This document shows, piece by piece, positions 34,835 to 46,396 of a DNA stretch of 64,000 nt. Location: positions 16,772,501 through 16,836,500 of the forward strand of contig OX291557.1 of the NCBI GenBank assembly GCA_946406115.1, read 5' to 3'. The DNA comes from Apoda limacodes. Taxonomy: Eukaryota > Arthropoda > Insecta > Lepidoptera > Limacodidae. The notes under the pieces are model-generated. The model had not been told where the DNA came from, searched no databases, and was given only the letters and a program-made list of their open reading frames with translations. Both the position numbers and the translations under genes were made by a program. Positions within the stretch are counted from its first letter, which is position 1. Each line of letters starts with the position of its first letter.

Positions 34835-35037
34835 ACGAACGTAAGCTCGTAACATTCACGTTTCACCGATAGTATTCCGTCACACATCCGTGATGGTGAG
34901 ACTATCGCCATACTTGATACAAACCAGAGTCAAGACAACTTTTTAATTTGCTTGCAACAAAATTGGTTGCTCCTACCGGGATTCGAACCCGCGTCATGCA
35001 AACAGTCTAGCGATCTACTACTGAACCACTCGGTCCT
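34815..35037 (-). mobile_element. tRNA-derived SINE
   Basis: The minus-strand head at 35,037 reads GGACCGAGTGGTTCAGTAGT (A-box-like) and, 30 bases on, GCGGGTTCGAATCCCGGTAG (a perfect B box in a T-arm-like hairpin). The 3' half of an acceptor stem is absent. Instead it runs into a body with GATAGTCTCACCATCAC and CGGAATACTATCGGTG, which can fold on itself, ending ATACCACCCCTTCAG. A pol III-type head fused to an unrelated body is the definition of a tRNA SINE, and I recall very similar lepidopteran copies. No target duplication is evident. Confidence 0.75.
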
Positions 35038-35040
35038 TGT

Positions 35041-36572
35041 GTTTTTCATGCAAATATTAAATTTACATGGCTACAGCCGTTGACCACTATGTAAGTATAT
35101 TCTGTTTTTCTTTTTACTTTTGTTATTACAAATGTTTTTTTTAATACTAATAATTATTCTGGTATTTACCTATATTTTGTTTTTAAAACCTATCATCGTG
35201 GGTAGATAACTAAAATTAATTATTGAATATAAATAAAAAAATATAAAACGAACTCACAACGATATATTAAAAGGAAATAAAAAAAGGAATTAAAAATTAA
35301 TCACAAAGAATATCTCGACATTTCTAATCTGTTAACTTAATATCTATAGCTTACGTAATATGCATGCGTTATTTTTAAATTTAAATATCTACACGTGTTC
35401 CTCATCCAGCCCATGCATTATTTAAACACACACGCATTATAACACGAATATCACACAATTTTCGCTTGATAAGATAAGGGTTAAAATTATAAAACTAATT
35501 TTTTTGTCTCTATTAACATGATATTTTATACACTTCCATTTCAATCAAGTGATTTTCATAGGAACATCGATACTTAATTTACCTGTATATTTATGTTAAA
35601 TAACAGAAATAATTATATGGCAATTTTAAGTATTCTGTTATTCAAACGAATAGAATCAAAGTCGTGTATTAATACAATTAAGACTTTATAACTTTAAGAA
35701 TTTGGTTTAACTTTTCTTTTTTCTAATTTAAATATATTTAAGAGCATTAATTTTGAAATGCATCAAAATTCAAATATAAAATTTATTTATTTCAGCAATC
35801 AAAAGCTATCATTCGATCGTCACCAATTTGTAGACAGTCGAGAAACGCCTGCGGCGTGGCGTCTCGAGTAGCGAATATACGCCGCTCGAACGCCTTTCAG
35901 CATTCCGCATTTGACAATAACGCGTGGCTTTTTGACGCCTCTGATTCGTACTTTTTTAATTCTAAAGATTTCGATTAACGCGCAGAAGCATACCTAATTA
36001 GCACCGCCAAAAGATATTCTGTATTTCCTCTTTGTACAGAACATATTTTAATAATGATACAAACCAAATATTTAGAGCTAGTAACAAGCCAGTTTTAGAA
36101 GGCTATACGTCGTTTCTAGAATATACCTGTTTCTGGCTGGAACGCTATCTACAATTCACAGGTATATTTCAGATACTATAAATAATTTTCTGGAAATAGT
36201 TTATAACTAGTTCTAAATAAATGGTTTGTAACATATTTGAAATGTGTTTTGTACAAAGACGAAATAGAGAATAACTTATGGAGGCGTTAATTAGGTATGT
36301 TACTGTGTAAGGCACACCTAAAAAATATTTTAATATTAAAAGCGCGGGATGCCTGATATATATATATAGTTTTAAATTTTGCGACGCTTGCTATTTATTG
36401 GGCTTAATTATTTCGAAAATTTAGAAAGCATTTCTCCTCCCTTTTTTAACTTTATAAATGTCTATCCAACGTTATCCCACAAAATTGGGTGCGCAAAAAA
36501 AAATTACATCTCTTATTTTAATAGCTAACTACAAAACATTTTCCCCTAGTTTAATTATAATTTATTATAAAA
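35041..36572. other. AT-rich with a CpG patch
   Basis: At 35,815-35,945 a CpG-richer patch (GTCGAGAAACGCCTGCGGCG, TCTCGAGTAGCG, ACGCCGCTCGAACGCC) contains a roughly palindromic arrangement of CTCGA/GTCGAG words. The rest is AT-rich with no gene. Confidence 0.45.
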
Positions 36573-36773
36573 AATTATGGCAGTTTGCATAAGACACCTT
36601 CCTGTGAGATTTGATCAGAATCGATCCCCAGATTGTTATAAGCTATATTAATATGCAGAGAATTATAAGGCTGTGACATACGGAAGAATGTACAAACGGA
36701 CATAATATGTATATGACAAAAATATTGGTAAATGTTCCGTGTCTGCCATTTGGCTACGGAACTCTGAAGACAC
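36573..36773 (+). repeat. GGTTCCGTA element, 3' portion
   Basis: GTGACATACGGAAGAATGTA, AAACGGACATAATATG, AAATGTTCCGTGTCTGCCAT and TTTGGCTACGGAACTCTGAA reproduce the 3' end order of the family. A 73-codon minus frame through it is repeat sequence. Confidence 0.65.
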
Positions 36774-37667
36774 AATGCTCTGCACAGTAAATACATGTTC
36801 TAAGTATATTTTATATTTTATCATATCCTCTCAAATTTCTAAATCATGATTATACACTTTTCTTCAGTTAGGTATATAAATTGATTCTACTTTGTATTAA
36901 TCTGTGGTATTTAATTATCTTCATTAATCACACATATTTCCTTATAATGACATTCTAAACTGTTGTTTTGATGTAACCGATGGTTATCGCTTAGTAAATT
37001 GTCACACCACTTCAGTGGACTAGAATAGTGTTATCTAGAATAATTAACGATACCCGATAACTCCCTAAAACGTTATCAACAATGTTTGCTATTGAATAAT
37101 CGATAGACACTTAATCGATAATCAGTCATTGCTTACAACAAGACAATAGTCAGCGCTCTTTATTACGATAACTGTTGTATATCACACATTCATTGCCAAT
37201 GTGATGTGGTGAGGAATATAATAATAATATCATGTACGTACCACATGAAAATTATTAGTTAGATATACTTCTCGCTTATCCAGTATATATTATTAATCTT
37301 AATTCTTGTCAAAATAAAGTTGGGTGCGATTAATTTTTGTTTAAAAATACATCTGCGGTGATTAATAAATAAAGTATCGACGTCGCGATCAATTCTCCAC
37401 CTGAAAATGTAAGTTTGAAATCATTAAAATATATTTTTATGTTTACAAATTGACGTTCTTTTGATATTATCCTCTGCTTTTGCTGTAAGAACTTGCTTGC
37501 TTTGTGTGAAGTTAAAATATGCCTCCGTAAGTAACTATATTTTTAATATTTTAACTTAGAAGCTCGATTTTTTTACAGCTTCAAGGTACCTTACACATTT
37601 GTACTAGTATTGATTAGTATTAATTTTAAGTTGATATCTCCACGTATTCCAAAGAAATAGAGTCTTC
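36774..37667. other. AT-rich, nothing recognised
   Basis: A run of ATCGAT/CGATAA words at 37,045-37,120 (GATACCCGATAACTC, AATCGATAGACACTTAATCGATAATC) could be transcription factor sites. No gene. Confidence 0.45.
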
Positions 37668-37750
37668 ATAGACAGACAGGCAAGCAGACGGACAACAAAG
37701 TGGTTCTACAAGAGTTTAGAATTTTGGCTCTTGAGGTACGGAATCCAATA
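37668..37750 (+). repeat. GGTTCCGTA element, 3'-end fragment
   Basis: ATAGACAGACAGGCAAGCAG, ACGGACAACAAAGTGGTTCT, TTGGCTCTTGAGGTACGGAA is the terminal block of the family. About 80 bp are recognisable. Confidence 0.65.
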
Positions 37751-38675
37751 AACATAGTTCCATATAGCGAAACGAATACCCTAATTTAATTGATTGACGT
37801 CCTTCTGTAAATTGTAGCCCCTACTTAACACGGTATCGCATGTACCTTAATGCAATACTAAGTAAAAAGTAAGATTTATGACAATGTGTTTTAATACAAC
37901 TTCTACAAAGAACTCTTTTCTAAGCAATTCTGGCTTACTCTGACCTTTGCAAACTTCGAAGATCTGGATAGATAATTCCGTTGTGAACAAGACACAGATC
38001 AGTAGAGGAAGAATCTAATGCCAGTGAAACAGCTATTACCAACTAGGTAGGTAACTTACCAACCGACTAATCCGACTAAATTATGACAATACCACAAAAA
38101 CAGTATGAAATATAGAGTTCTTTATCAACTTTGTGGTGTTTATACACAAATTAAGTTAAAATAATTTGTAAAATCAAATTAAGTTACATGCCACATAAAT
38201 AACGCTCACGGATTAAAATTGGCACTATTTTTTGCTTAATTACGTAATATTTAAATTACATCTTAAAATATATGCCTAATGTCCCTGCAGTAATTTGAGG
38301 TATGAAAGAAAGAACAACTTTATTTACTCAATTTTTTACTTTAATTAAATGGCGTAGAGTTGATAATTGGTGTTCTGAAACTTTGGTTATACATACTAAG
38401 TAATAATGTAATGTTGCAATTTTACCAAGATATACTAAAATACTGTAGATAATATGTATGTAAAAATTCAGATTCAAAACTTTTATAGGTAGGTTTAACA
38501 TCAAATTGCAAATACCTATCTGAATCCAATCAGATTTTTGTGCTTTGCAATTTTCTTAGTAGCTTTTCCGGTTGCCTTTTTTGATTTTAATTTCTTTTTT
38601 CACACATTAGGTGCTCTATACCTACTTAAGGGACTGTATGGGCCCACCCTGTATGGGGTTCTTCATGTAACGTGT
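37751..38675. other. AT-rich, nothing recognised
   Basis: No gene or repeat identified. The 75-codon frame at 38,538-38,765 ends in LINE 3' sequence. Confidence 0.5.
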
Positions 38676-38678
38676 AGG

Positions 38679-38748
38679 GGTTACGGTGAACGCTTAATTA
38701 AACCCAGGCGGGTCGTACGTAATCTAGTTTGTCACCTTAAAAAAACTA
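38679..38748 (+). repeat. 3' end of the jockey-like LINE, third copy
   Basis: GGTTACGGTGAACGCTTAAT, CCAGGCGGGTCGTACGTAAT, TTTGTCACCTTAAAAAAAC corresponds to the 3' end seen at 31,391 and 32,491, here in plus orientation and more diverged. Confidence 0.6.
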
Positions 38749-39864
38749 ATAACAATTATATTTAAGAGTAATCGATTAAGATATAATTTTATATAGAAGT
38801 GAAAACTTTTAATATGATTAAAGATGTGCAAATCAATATTAATAATTTAAAAGTAGAACCACCATTAACTAACATCACACATGAGACAAAAAAGTATTTA
38901 CCTATTTAGATACCCAATTCTATAAAAGCTCGGTATGATTCGAGTACTGTTCGATTTAAAAAATGTATTATTTTCTTTACGCTATAATATACAGTTATTG
39001 AGAAACGTTACTACATAAGATTTTCAAATCAAAATACCTACGTAAAGTCATCAAAATAAATATAGGTACATACTATTTTTAGATTCGTATGAATGAAAAA
39101 CATCTTTATCATTATCATTGTGATTCATATGGTGTAGGTTTATTACTATTAAATATCATTATGTAAAATAAACTGATTACGTTTTGCCAATGTGTATGAA
39201 AAAAAATTGCATATAAAACAATTTTAGACTTCATAAGCATTTTATAATAAATACCGTGTATCTACAAAAATTGCAAAATTGAGATAAGCGCGCCTTTAGA
39301 ATTACATACGACGACGTTTTGGAACATGTAGGTAACATTGATATCTCAATTTTTCAATTTCTGTAGATACGTCGTATTAACCAAACTACTCTTATGCGTG
39401 GTTGCAGTTTTACTTACGATAAGACATGTGTCGGAGTAAAAAATTTTTTTGCATTAAATCCTAGATCCAATTCCATTTAAATTATATCCTTAGATATACA
39501 CAGCAGAACACTTAGAGACACCAAATTATAATTTACCTTCAACCTACAATAAAAGTGTTTTAAAAAATTACTTTACAACCAGTTTTATAAACGTAATCTG
39601 CATTACATTATCAAAAGAATTTAGATTTTCCAATTGATAATTAAAATTGCTAGCAATTAACTTCGCCTAGTAATTACAAGTAATTGTAAATCACTTGGAT
39701 TAGCGAACGTCGGGCGGCATTTTTATTCTTTAAGTTATCTTTTCCTATCTGAATTTATGATTTAATTACATGTTAATACTGACCCAAGTTATTACGCATT
39801 TATGCAAAGGTGTAAAATTTTATTTTGTAATAAAATTGTGAATGTGTAAAAGAACTCTGTTATA
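38749..39864. other. AT-rich, nothing recognised
   Basis: An inverted pair, CGTGTATCTACAAAAATTGC (39,255 area) and AATTTCTGTAGATACG (39,353 area), flanks about 80 bp. It may be a small foldback element. Otherwise unremarkable. Confidence 0.45.
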
Positions 39865-40042
39865 GTTATTCCCGGGAACTTTTGAATTTTTTAGGGATAA
39901 AAAGTAGCCTGTATGCTACTCCAGGACCTAATCTATATGTGTGCCAAGTTTTATCCCGGTCCGTCCAGTGGTTAAACCGTGATTGAGTAAGAAACATCCA
40001 TCCAGACATACAAACTTTCACATTTACAATATTAGTAGGATA
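39865..40042 (+). repeat. Dispersed repeat ending in TATTAGTAGGAT
   Basis: TTCCCGGGAACTTTTGAATT, AGGGATAAAAAGTAGCCTGT, GCCAAGTTTTATCCCGGTCC, GTCCAGTGGTTAAACCGTGA and CATACAAACTTTCACATTTA followed by ATATTAGTAGGAT. I recognise this as the second half of the very common ACTAGCT-type lepidopteran repeat ('GGGATAAAAAGTA ... TTCGCATTTATAATATTAGTAGGAT'). It is well preserved. Confidence 0.75.
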
Positions 40043-40416
40043 TCATACTTTTCTACTACACTTTGATTAATAACTATTTGAATACTTGATTTTCGCCCAG
40101 TGTATATTCTGTTGAATAATATTTTAAAAACAACAAGATATACGCTTTTTAATTCGTGTCTTAAATCTTTTTTTTTTTTAAGTTGCGTTGGCGTTTCCTC
40201 CATTTCTATATCTTTGTTCTCTTTTTAATTTCTTTGATAAAAATAGTTCAAAGATTCTGAAATTAAGTAGTTCATGAACACTAGATAGGATAGGAAAAAC
40301 TCAAATTTAGTTTAGCCTTGAGGCTCTTGAGAAGGGATTTTCTTTATCACTGTTTTAGATTACATAACCCTTTTTGTTATAATTGGATTATCTGAGATTA
40401 TAATTATAATTATGAA
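40043..40416. other. AT-rich, nothing recognised
   Basis: No structure seen. Confidence 0.5.
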
Positions 40417-40836
40417 TTATATGAGAGTTTTAACAATTAGGCCAAAAGCTTTATCAGCCCAAGTCCTTTTATCATTAATTGTAAGCTTTCGCACGAAGCC
40501 ATTATTTTCTTTATCTAAACTTTTGTATTGTCTGACACAAAAGGATTCATTACCATTTATTTTTACTTTGTTTTCATTAGTAATATAATTTTTGGATGTC
40601 AGTGTTGTGTCGGTCTTTTTAGTTTCTGGAAGGTTGTATGGTAAGGACTGCACTTGATATCCGAAATTACCCTCCCGGGCCCTTCTCCCATTGTTCAGTG
40701 TTGCCAAATGCAATAAAAATTCCCTTAAAACAATAATACCCCCGGGCAGAGACTGCCGCCAAAGATATGCATAATAATTATTTCGTAAAATATGCTGCCT
40801 TAAATGCTCATTGTCAGTAACAGGTGCGGTTTTAAA
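40417..40836 (-). other. Unrecognised 139-codon stop-free frame
   Basis: The minus-strand frame from about 40,836 down to a TAA at 40,417 is free of stops for about 139 codons. Part reads YYAYLWRQSLPGGIIVLREF, and nearer the end there is a run rich in Asn, Lys and Thr. There is no ATG in the first half, and two in-frame stops lie a few codons further upstream (near 40,847 and 40,877), so it looks like the tail of something longer that has decayed. The peptide is less repetitive than the other frames. I do not recognise it. By a rough estimate such a length is expected about 0.4 times by chance in 64 kb of such AT content, so chance is not excluded. Confidence 0.25.
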
Positions 40837-42439
40837 AAGTCATCTTGGTACAATACCCGAAAGTCTTGGAGACTAAAGATTTTAGTAGGTATTTTCAAGT
40901 TTATACAGTATATACTAAAAAAAACTACTTTTCAGAATAGACTTCTATCAGGTACCAACAAAACAAATATTAAGTATAAGTATATCGCTGCGTGTCGGTG
41001 GAAAGACAAAAAACTTAGATAAGTACTAAAAGTTTTAGTTTTTTTTTCGTATTAGAAAAAATGTCATGACTTTTTCCACTATGATGATTGGTTATAAAAA
41101 AAAATTTAATGTTTTTATTTGTATAATTTTGCAATATTACTAGATTTTCAGAGATAAGTGTCGTTTCAGTTTAGTAAAGGTATCTATCTACCTTCTTTAA
41201 ACCTAGTAAATACATAATAAGTACTTAAGACCCGGTATTCCGACTAGAAATTTCAGGATTTAACCGCCTACTTCATATGACAGTTTGAAACACAGCTATC
41301 TAATAACACGTGCACTTGAGCAAGACAAAAGACCACAGCGCTTTGCAGTATGTAAGTAAACGTGAGCGTCAAATCGGTTTTTAGGTATTTAATTGAGAAC
41401 TAACCCCATTTTTTAGATTTCAGTAATTACAGCCATGGACTTTCTAGTTAGCTAGCCATTAATATGAATTTTAATGTTATATGTTAAAGAATAGCGGTTA
41501 AAAACCAAAAAAAAAATTTAGAGGTCTTTTCCAGATTTTTTTCTATTGAGGCTAATTAATGCTATCGTGTTTTTGGTAGAAAAAGACATTAGGTATATGT
41601 TCTTCTATATAGCTTTAAATTTTTAACCTAAAATATTTACTACAAGTATTGATTTTTTCCATTTAAAAAAGCGTCACTTGGCGTTGGACAGCCTCTTAAG
41701 TAATGTTAACCCCAACTTACAGTAATATAAAAAATATCAACAGCTTACGTCAATTATATATTTTCTATGACGAAATTAAGAAACAATCACAAGATAAAAT
41801 TGCAGAAAGAAAAATTTTGGGAGAATACTGAAGCGAAATTGTCTATTTACAGTAGATATACTATTTGAAATCGCTAATCGAACTTGCGGTGGGTAGTTGA
41901 TGTCAGAAAAAGTAGGTAACTAATATATTAAATTAAAAACCGATCAAAAAAGCTTCCCTAATATGTAGAAACTAAAAACCTTGTTTTTGATATTGAAGCA
42001 CCAAAATTAAGCTCATATTGCCAAGACGCACTAATTGAAGCAGACGTACTTATACTTAAAAGTGTCTTGATTTAAATAAATCTAATTAAGCAAAATTATG
42101 GCTTAAAGCCTTTTTTACTTTATCAGCAATAATAAGTATTGGATAGAATCGGTACATTGAAGTTTGGTCCGTGTGCACCTTTATATGATATCCTCCTACT
42201 CCGGCTTCCTTATCAAACAGTTTTCACAACTAACTGGGTAAAGTAAGCTTAGATTTACAAAACAAATTGGTCTGAGCTGTTTGCAACCAGGCTAATTAGG
42301 TTAGGGATGCTTTTTAGCTGTGTCTAGTTCTTAGTGAAGTTCTTACTGGTTTCAGATTTGTCACGGGAGGAAACTCCGAATAGCTTGCTGATTTAAATCT
42401 CATGATGTATCAGTTATTAATAAATCAGCTTACAACTTA
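40837..42439. other. AT-rich, nothing recognised
   Basis: No gene or named repeat. Short frame 40,804-41,022 on plus is chance. Confidence 0.5.
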
Positions 42440-42520
42440 CTCCACTGCTGGACAAAGGCGTTATTCAATGTACACCACCACACCCGGTCCTCCACCTTTC
42501 TCATCTGTTCACCTGTGAAT
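42440..42520 (-). repeat. RTE-like retrotransposon 3'-region fragment
   Basis: On the minus strand, GGTGGAGGACCGGGTGTGGT and, 30 bases on, GCCTTTGTCCAGCAGTGGAG match the 'GTCCAGCAGTGGA' signature near the 3' end of RTE-type LINEs. It is a short remnant. Confidence 0.55.
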
Positions 42521-42935
42521 ACAATTTTTTATATTAACTTCTATTAAGTCTTCTAACATATTTTTCATAACTACTCAAAGATGTTGACTAGGAGCAAAGT
42601 AACTTAAGCGTATTTTAATAACATTTTTGGAAGCGGAGGTGAGCAATTATTGTTTATATCAACACTCAGCCCATCATAATTAAGAAGTTTTTTTGGGAAC
42701 GTGCGACAATCACATTTTGATTACGGCTATAAAAACATGGACATGCCTCCACCGTCATTGTAGTTATAACGATTACTACTATAGCACTGAGATTTTATGG
42801 ATCACATTTATTAGTTTAAGATTTAGAGATTGCAATGATTTTCTTATTTTATTTCAGAACTGAATGCGAGCATCTATTGAGAAATAATATTATTATGACA
42901 TTTAAACAGCGGTTGAGATTGATTGATTACAAAAT
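42521..42935. other. AT-rich, nothing recognised
   Basis: No structure seen. Confidence 0.5.
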
Positions 42936-43007
42936 ATAGGCTACGGTGACCGCTTTCCATTAGGTGGATTATCAGCTTGTTTGCCATCTTAGTGGTAAAA
43001 AAAAATT
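42936..43007 (+). repeat. 3' end of the jockey-like LINE, fourth copy
   Basis: ATAGGCTACGGTGACCGCTT, CCATTAGGTGGATTATCAGC, TTGTTTGCCATCTTAGTGGT and an A-run. Same 3' end as the copies at 31,391, 32,491 and 38,679; plus orientation. Confidence 0.75.
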
Positions 43008-43210
43008 TAGAAGTCAACACAGCTTACAATTTATTACACTGTCTACGTATATATTTAGCTAGGTAAGTAGATAATGATATATGTAGGTACCTATATTATT
43101 AACAAGGCATATTTTGCCTGCGGCGTCACCCGCTTACTGAAATATGTGTGTGTATGAAAAAGATGTTCTAGTTAACATTTAATTTATATTGTTTATTAGA
43201 AATTTATATA
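43008..43210. other. AT-rich spacer
   Basis: Nothing recognised. Confidence 0.5.
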
Positions 43211-43211
43211 C

Positions 43212-43510
43212 ATATATAACTAGCGGACCCAACAGGCGTCCTGCCCGAACGTTGGCTTGCCTGCTATTAGCGGTTTCAACAAACGTTTTCTCGATATGTA
43301 TTGTGAATGAATAATCTTTAAAATTGTTAAAAAAATCGTTCAAAATAAAAAATCTAGGCGCCAATTGCAGCGCCATGTACCGAACCCCACTGTGAATCTA
43401 AAGTAACCAAAGACCCACTCAAACACACACTCCATTTAAATCTGACCAGCCGTTTAAGAGTTCAGTGACAAAAGAATTGATAAATAAGTAGACCTATACA
43501 TTAATATATC
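43212..43510 (+). repeat. ACTAGCGGAC dispersed element, near complete
   Basis: It opens AACTAGCGGACCCAACAGGC with GTCCTGCCC and closes with CCATTTAAATCTGACCAGCC and GTTTAAGAGTTCAGTGACA. This is the usual start and end order for one subtype of the ACTAGCT family ('ctagcggacccaacagacgt...'; '...ctgaccagccgtttaagag'). No coding capacity. The 65-codon minus frame at 43,179-43,376 is repeat sequence. Confidence 0.7.
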
Positions 43511-44580
43511 AAGATAGGTTACCTACCTAAAAAAACTAATTTTGAACTTTCTTTAAAAAAATAAAATGACCTGCGTTCCAACCTGTCAAAAACCTTTAAT
43601 ATTTATGTAACATTCATATATACATAATATATACCTTTTGTAACACATATACCTACAGCTACTTACATATGTATTTTAGTGTTAGTGACAAAGAGATAAA
43701 CTACGTTTAGATAATATTACCAAGTGCTAATGATTGACATGTCCATCATAAGACAAACGTTGACAATGTCATGCGTATTTACCTACTATGTCTCTTAGCT
43801 ATTATGTTTTTGGTAACTTTTAGGAGTAACGTAATTGCTGTTGAAAAAATATAATTCAGTGTCTCAAGGCAGACTCGCTTGCGTTGCGATCGTATCTTAC
43901 AACTATTATTTATATTAATTGCGGTAATCTTTATTTCGAAACGACTTTTAATTTTACCAAAAAAAAACCTAGTATTTCCAAATAACGTATTAGACCTCAC
44001 ACCATCGCTAGCCTTTGCGATAACAGTAGTTTACATATTTAATGTTTATGTACAATACAAAATGCACCTTGTAGCTTGGGGTTTTGATCGAATCTCGTTT
44101 GTGAATTATATTTTATGTTGTTTAATTAATGTGAAACACCGTCAAGTGATTAATTAGTGTTGTCCCGTGACACTTCATCGACCATTAATCTAGAAATGAA
44201 ACATTGGAGATACAAATTGAATTCCATAACCAGTTTTGAGTTTTAAAATTTCTTGGGACAATGCTTAAGTTAAAGTCGATGCAGATTTATAGCGATTTTT
44301 GTATAAATAAAATACCTACGTCTTTGGCAATGCGATCATAACAGTTAGACAGATAAATTCACTGTCAATTTAAATAATGTTTAATTTATTGGGATAACCA
44401 AGTCCAAATAAACACAATTCCAATTGAACTTCTGTTTTTTTTTCACGTAGCTAGGACCTACCTAGACGCATGTTTTGTGTTAGTCGGGGTATCAAAAATA
44501 TTTATATCATATTCATATTTTATCGACATATTTTATCGATACTTATTAAAGACCGGCTACCACTCGCGTCGTGAGGTGAG
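43511..44580. other. AT-rich, no gene recognised
   Basis: A TTG-initiated 92-codon hydrophobic frame (43,879-44,157) lacks a domain and is composed of AT-rich codons, so I do not call it. An inverted TTGTCCC/GGGACAA pair at 44,161 and 44,254 brackets about 100 bp and might be a decayed small element. Confidence 0.45.
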
Positions 44581-44586
44581 AACGAT

Positions 44587-44602
44587 GGCGCCCCCTGCTG
44601 TG
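44587..44602 (-). promoter_or_regulatory. CTCF-like motif in a GC-rich patch
   Basis: Minus-strand CACAGCAGGGGGCGCC fits CCASYAGRGGGCRC with one mismatch. It lies in a CpG-richer 100-bp patch (44,549-44,625) containing CTCGCGTCGTGAGGTGAG. Among the three motif matches this is closest to the general CTCF consensus. Confidence 0.35.
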
Positions 44603-44625
44603 AGCGTTCAGAGTGAGACAGAAGA

Positions 44626-45500
44626 ATATACCAAACGGAATTTAAAATGAAGTTATGGCTTTACGATACTTTTTTACTCCTTTTGAGCCTTATTATTTTA
44701 TTTTATAATCCTGTTTAAGTTTAACACACATTTGTAATGGTCATATCGAAGCATAAGTTTAAAAAATAATGTAACGGGCTTTGTATGTTGTACCTATACA
44801 TAGCATATTTTTTATTAATTAAAATATATGTTATAGTTTAAAGTAGGTAAAACATTGTCATCAAAACAATGCCTATTTAAAACAAAAAATATTATTTTAA
44901 ATGCTATTCAGATTCGGGCGGAAGTTTTAATTATTCTTTTTTTCATTACCTATGTAGATAAGGTTTTTAAAAATAGTTGAATTTTGATTTCGTACTTTAT
45001 CTTAAATACAAATAAGTTTATCAATATGATTTATTTTATAACTCGAAAACCTGAGAGATAAAGGAAGGTGTCATTTATTGTAAATTTGTGGTCGTAAGTC
45101 AAAACATATACAAAAATAGTTACACTTTCCGCAGTAACCTCACTTACATATTGACACAACAATTTTAACCTTCGATAGGTAAAAGCAGAGGAGAAAGTTT
45201 ATCAATGTACCAAATTTTAAGTCAATAGCATTTGTATTTACTAAGAAAAACAACTGTGACATACATACAGAGAATAATTATGAAATACAAATTAAATATT
45301 AAAAATACAATAAGAAATGTGCTTCTCCACAGAGATATAAAATAAAGTACCTCGAGATAGGTAAGTACTTCATTTCACATCATCTATATAGTTGCAGTTT
45401 GTATATATAAAACACAAAAAGCCCTGTATCTAATGTAGAACCATTACAATCGTCTCACATGCCAATTGACTTTTCATTAATTTTAGTGTTGTTTGTAAGA
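44626..45500. other. AT-rich, nothing recognised
   Basis: No gene or repeat identified. Confidence 0.5.
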
Positions 45501-45509
45501 ATCTGACAT

Positions 45510-45700
45510 CAACAAACATGTTCTCGGACACCTTACACCATCAGCTCGCGAGCTGGACAAATATCGACTGCCAGTGTTTGCGGTCCCAAAATAAATATCG
45601 ACATTGAAGTTTGCGTTACGCATCACTACGCACGCCTGTTTGCGCTCGCGTGGTGTATGGGTGCAAACGCGTAGGGTTGGCACTCAACAACTTCATGTCG
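45510..45700. promoter_or_regulatory. CpG-richer patch, role unknown
   Basis: It contains CAGCTCGCGAGCTG, a 14-bp perfect palindrome, then two ATATCGAC words, GCGCTCGCGTGGTG and AACGCGTAGGGTTGGCA. A 66-codon minus frame is open across it without support as a gene. It may be an enhancer or remnant of a GC-rich transposon end. Confidence 0.25.
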
Positions 45701-46390
45701 ATAAACATTATCGTTTACTTTGCTACCTTCACAAATATTGTAAAGTAGACGTTCATTTAACCATTGGTACCATCTCATAAATTACTTAGTTAAAATACCA
45801 TTTGTATTATTTCGATAAAAAAGACAAATAGGTAAATAAAAACTACTATTTTATAGTTTTATAGTCGACCTTCAGAATAGAAGAATAAAAAATAGCATGG
45901 TATGGTTTAGAAATAAAATCATAAACAACGATACCTACCTAGTACCTACTACATAATCTATTTCGTTCTTAAAATCATCTATTTCGGCCGTGCATTGACT
46001 AAATAAAAAAGCGTTACAGAATTCGGCATCAAACACGTTGTAGGGGATTATTTTATTGTATTCATAATACAAAATATGGTGAAAGTAAACTCAACCAGTA
46101 TAACTTGATCTTCGACTTGAAACACTTACCTAATATCGAAGCGTCAATTCGTAACATTTATAACCTTATGTACATAATTAAGTAAAAAGTAACTACGAAA
46201 CCCTTCATAACAGACACTTGACCAGTATTACTAAACTAGACCTAAATAGATGCCTAAGCTTTTCGTTTCATAGAAATTTGAGTTTTGTTAGCTTTGATTT
46301 TTTTTTTTCAAACTGTCTCGAGCATTTTTGCATCATTCTGATACCATTCAGTACAGACAATCCAACAGACGGCTAACCACAGCACGACAA
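45701..46390. other. AT-rich, nothing recognised
   Basis: No structure seen. Confidence 0.5.
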
Positions 46391-46396
46391 ATATTC

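Noticed and set aside
34868..34910. Imperfect hairpin considered as a microRNA precursor
   Set aside because: Only about 40 nt long, inside the SINE body, and no match to a microRNA I know.
34968..35037. Possible tRNA gene on the minus strand
   Set aside because: Good A and B boxes but no matching 3' acceptor strand, and it is fused to a SINE body.
43879..44157. Hydrophobic 92-codon frame resembling a membrane receptor fragment
   Set aside because: TTG start and AT-rich codons give hydrophobic residues by composition; no receptor motif is visible.
20864..45365. Numerous TAGGTAAGT donor-like words
   Set aside because: They arise from the abundant TAGGTA word and lack pyrimidine tracts, so they are not evidence of splicing.
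45542..45555. 14-bp perfect palindrome CAGCTCGCGAGCTG
   Set aside because: About four palindromes of this length are expected by chance in the window.
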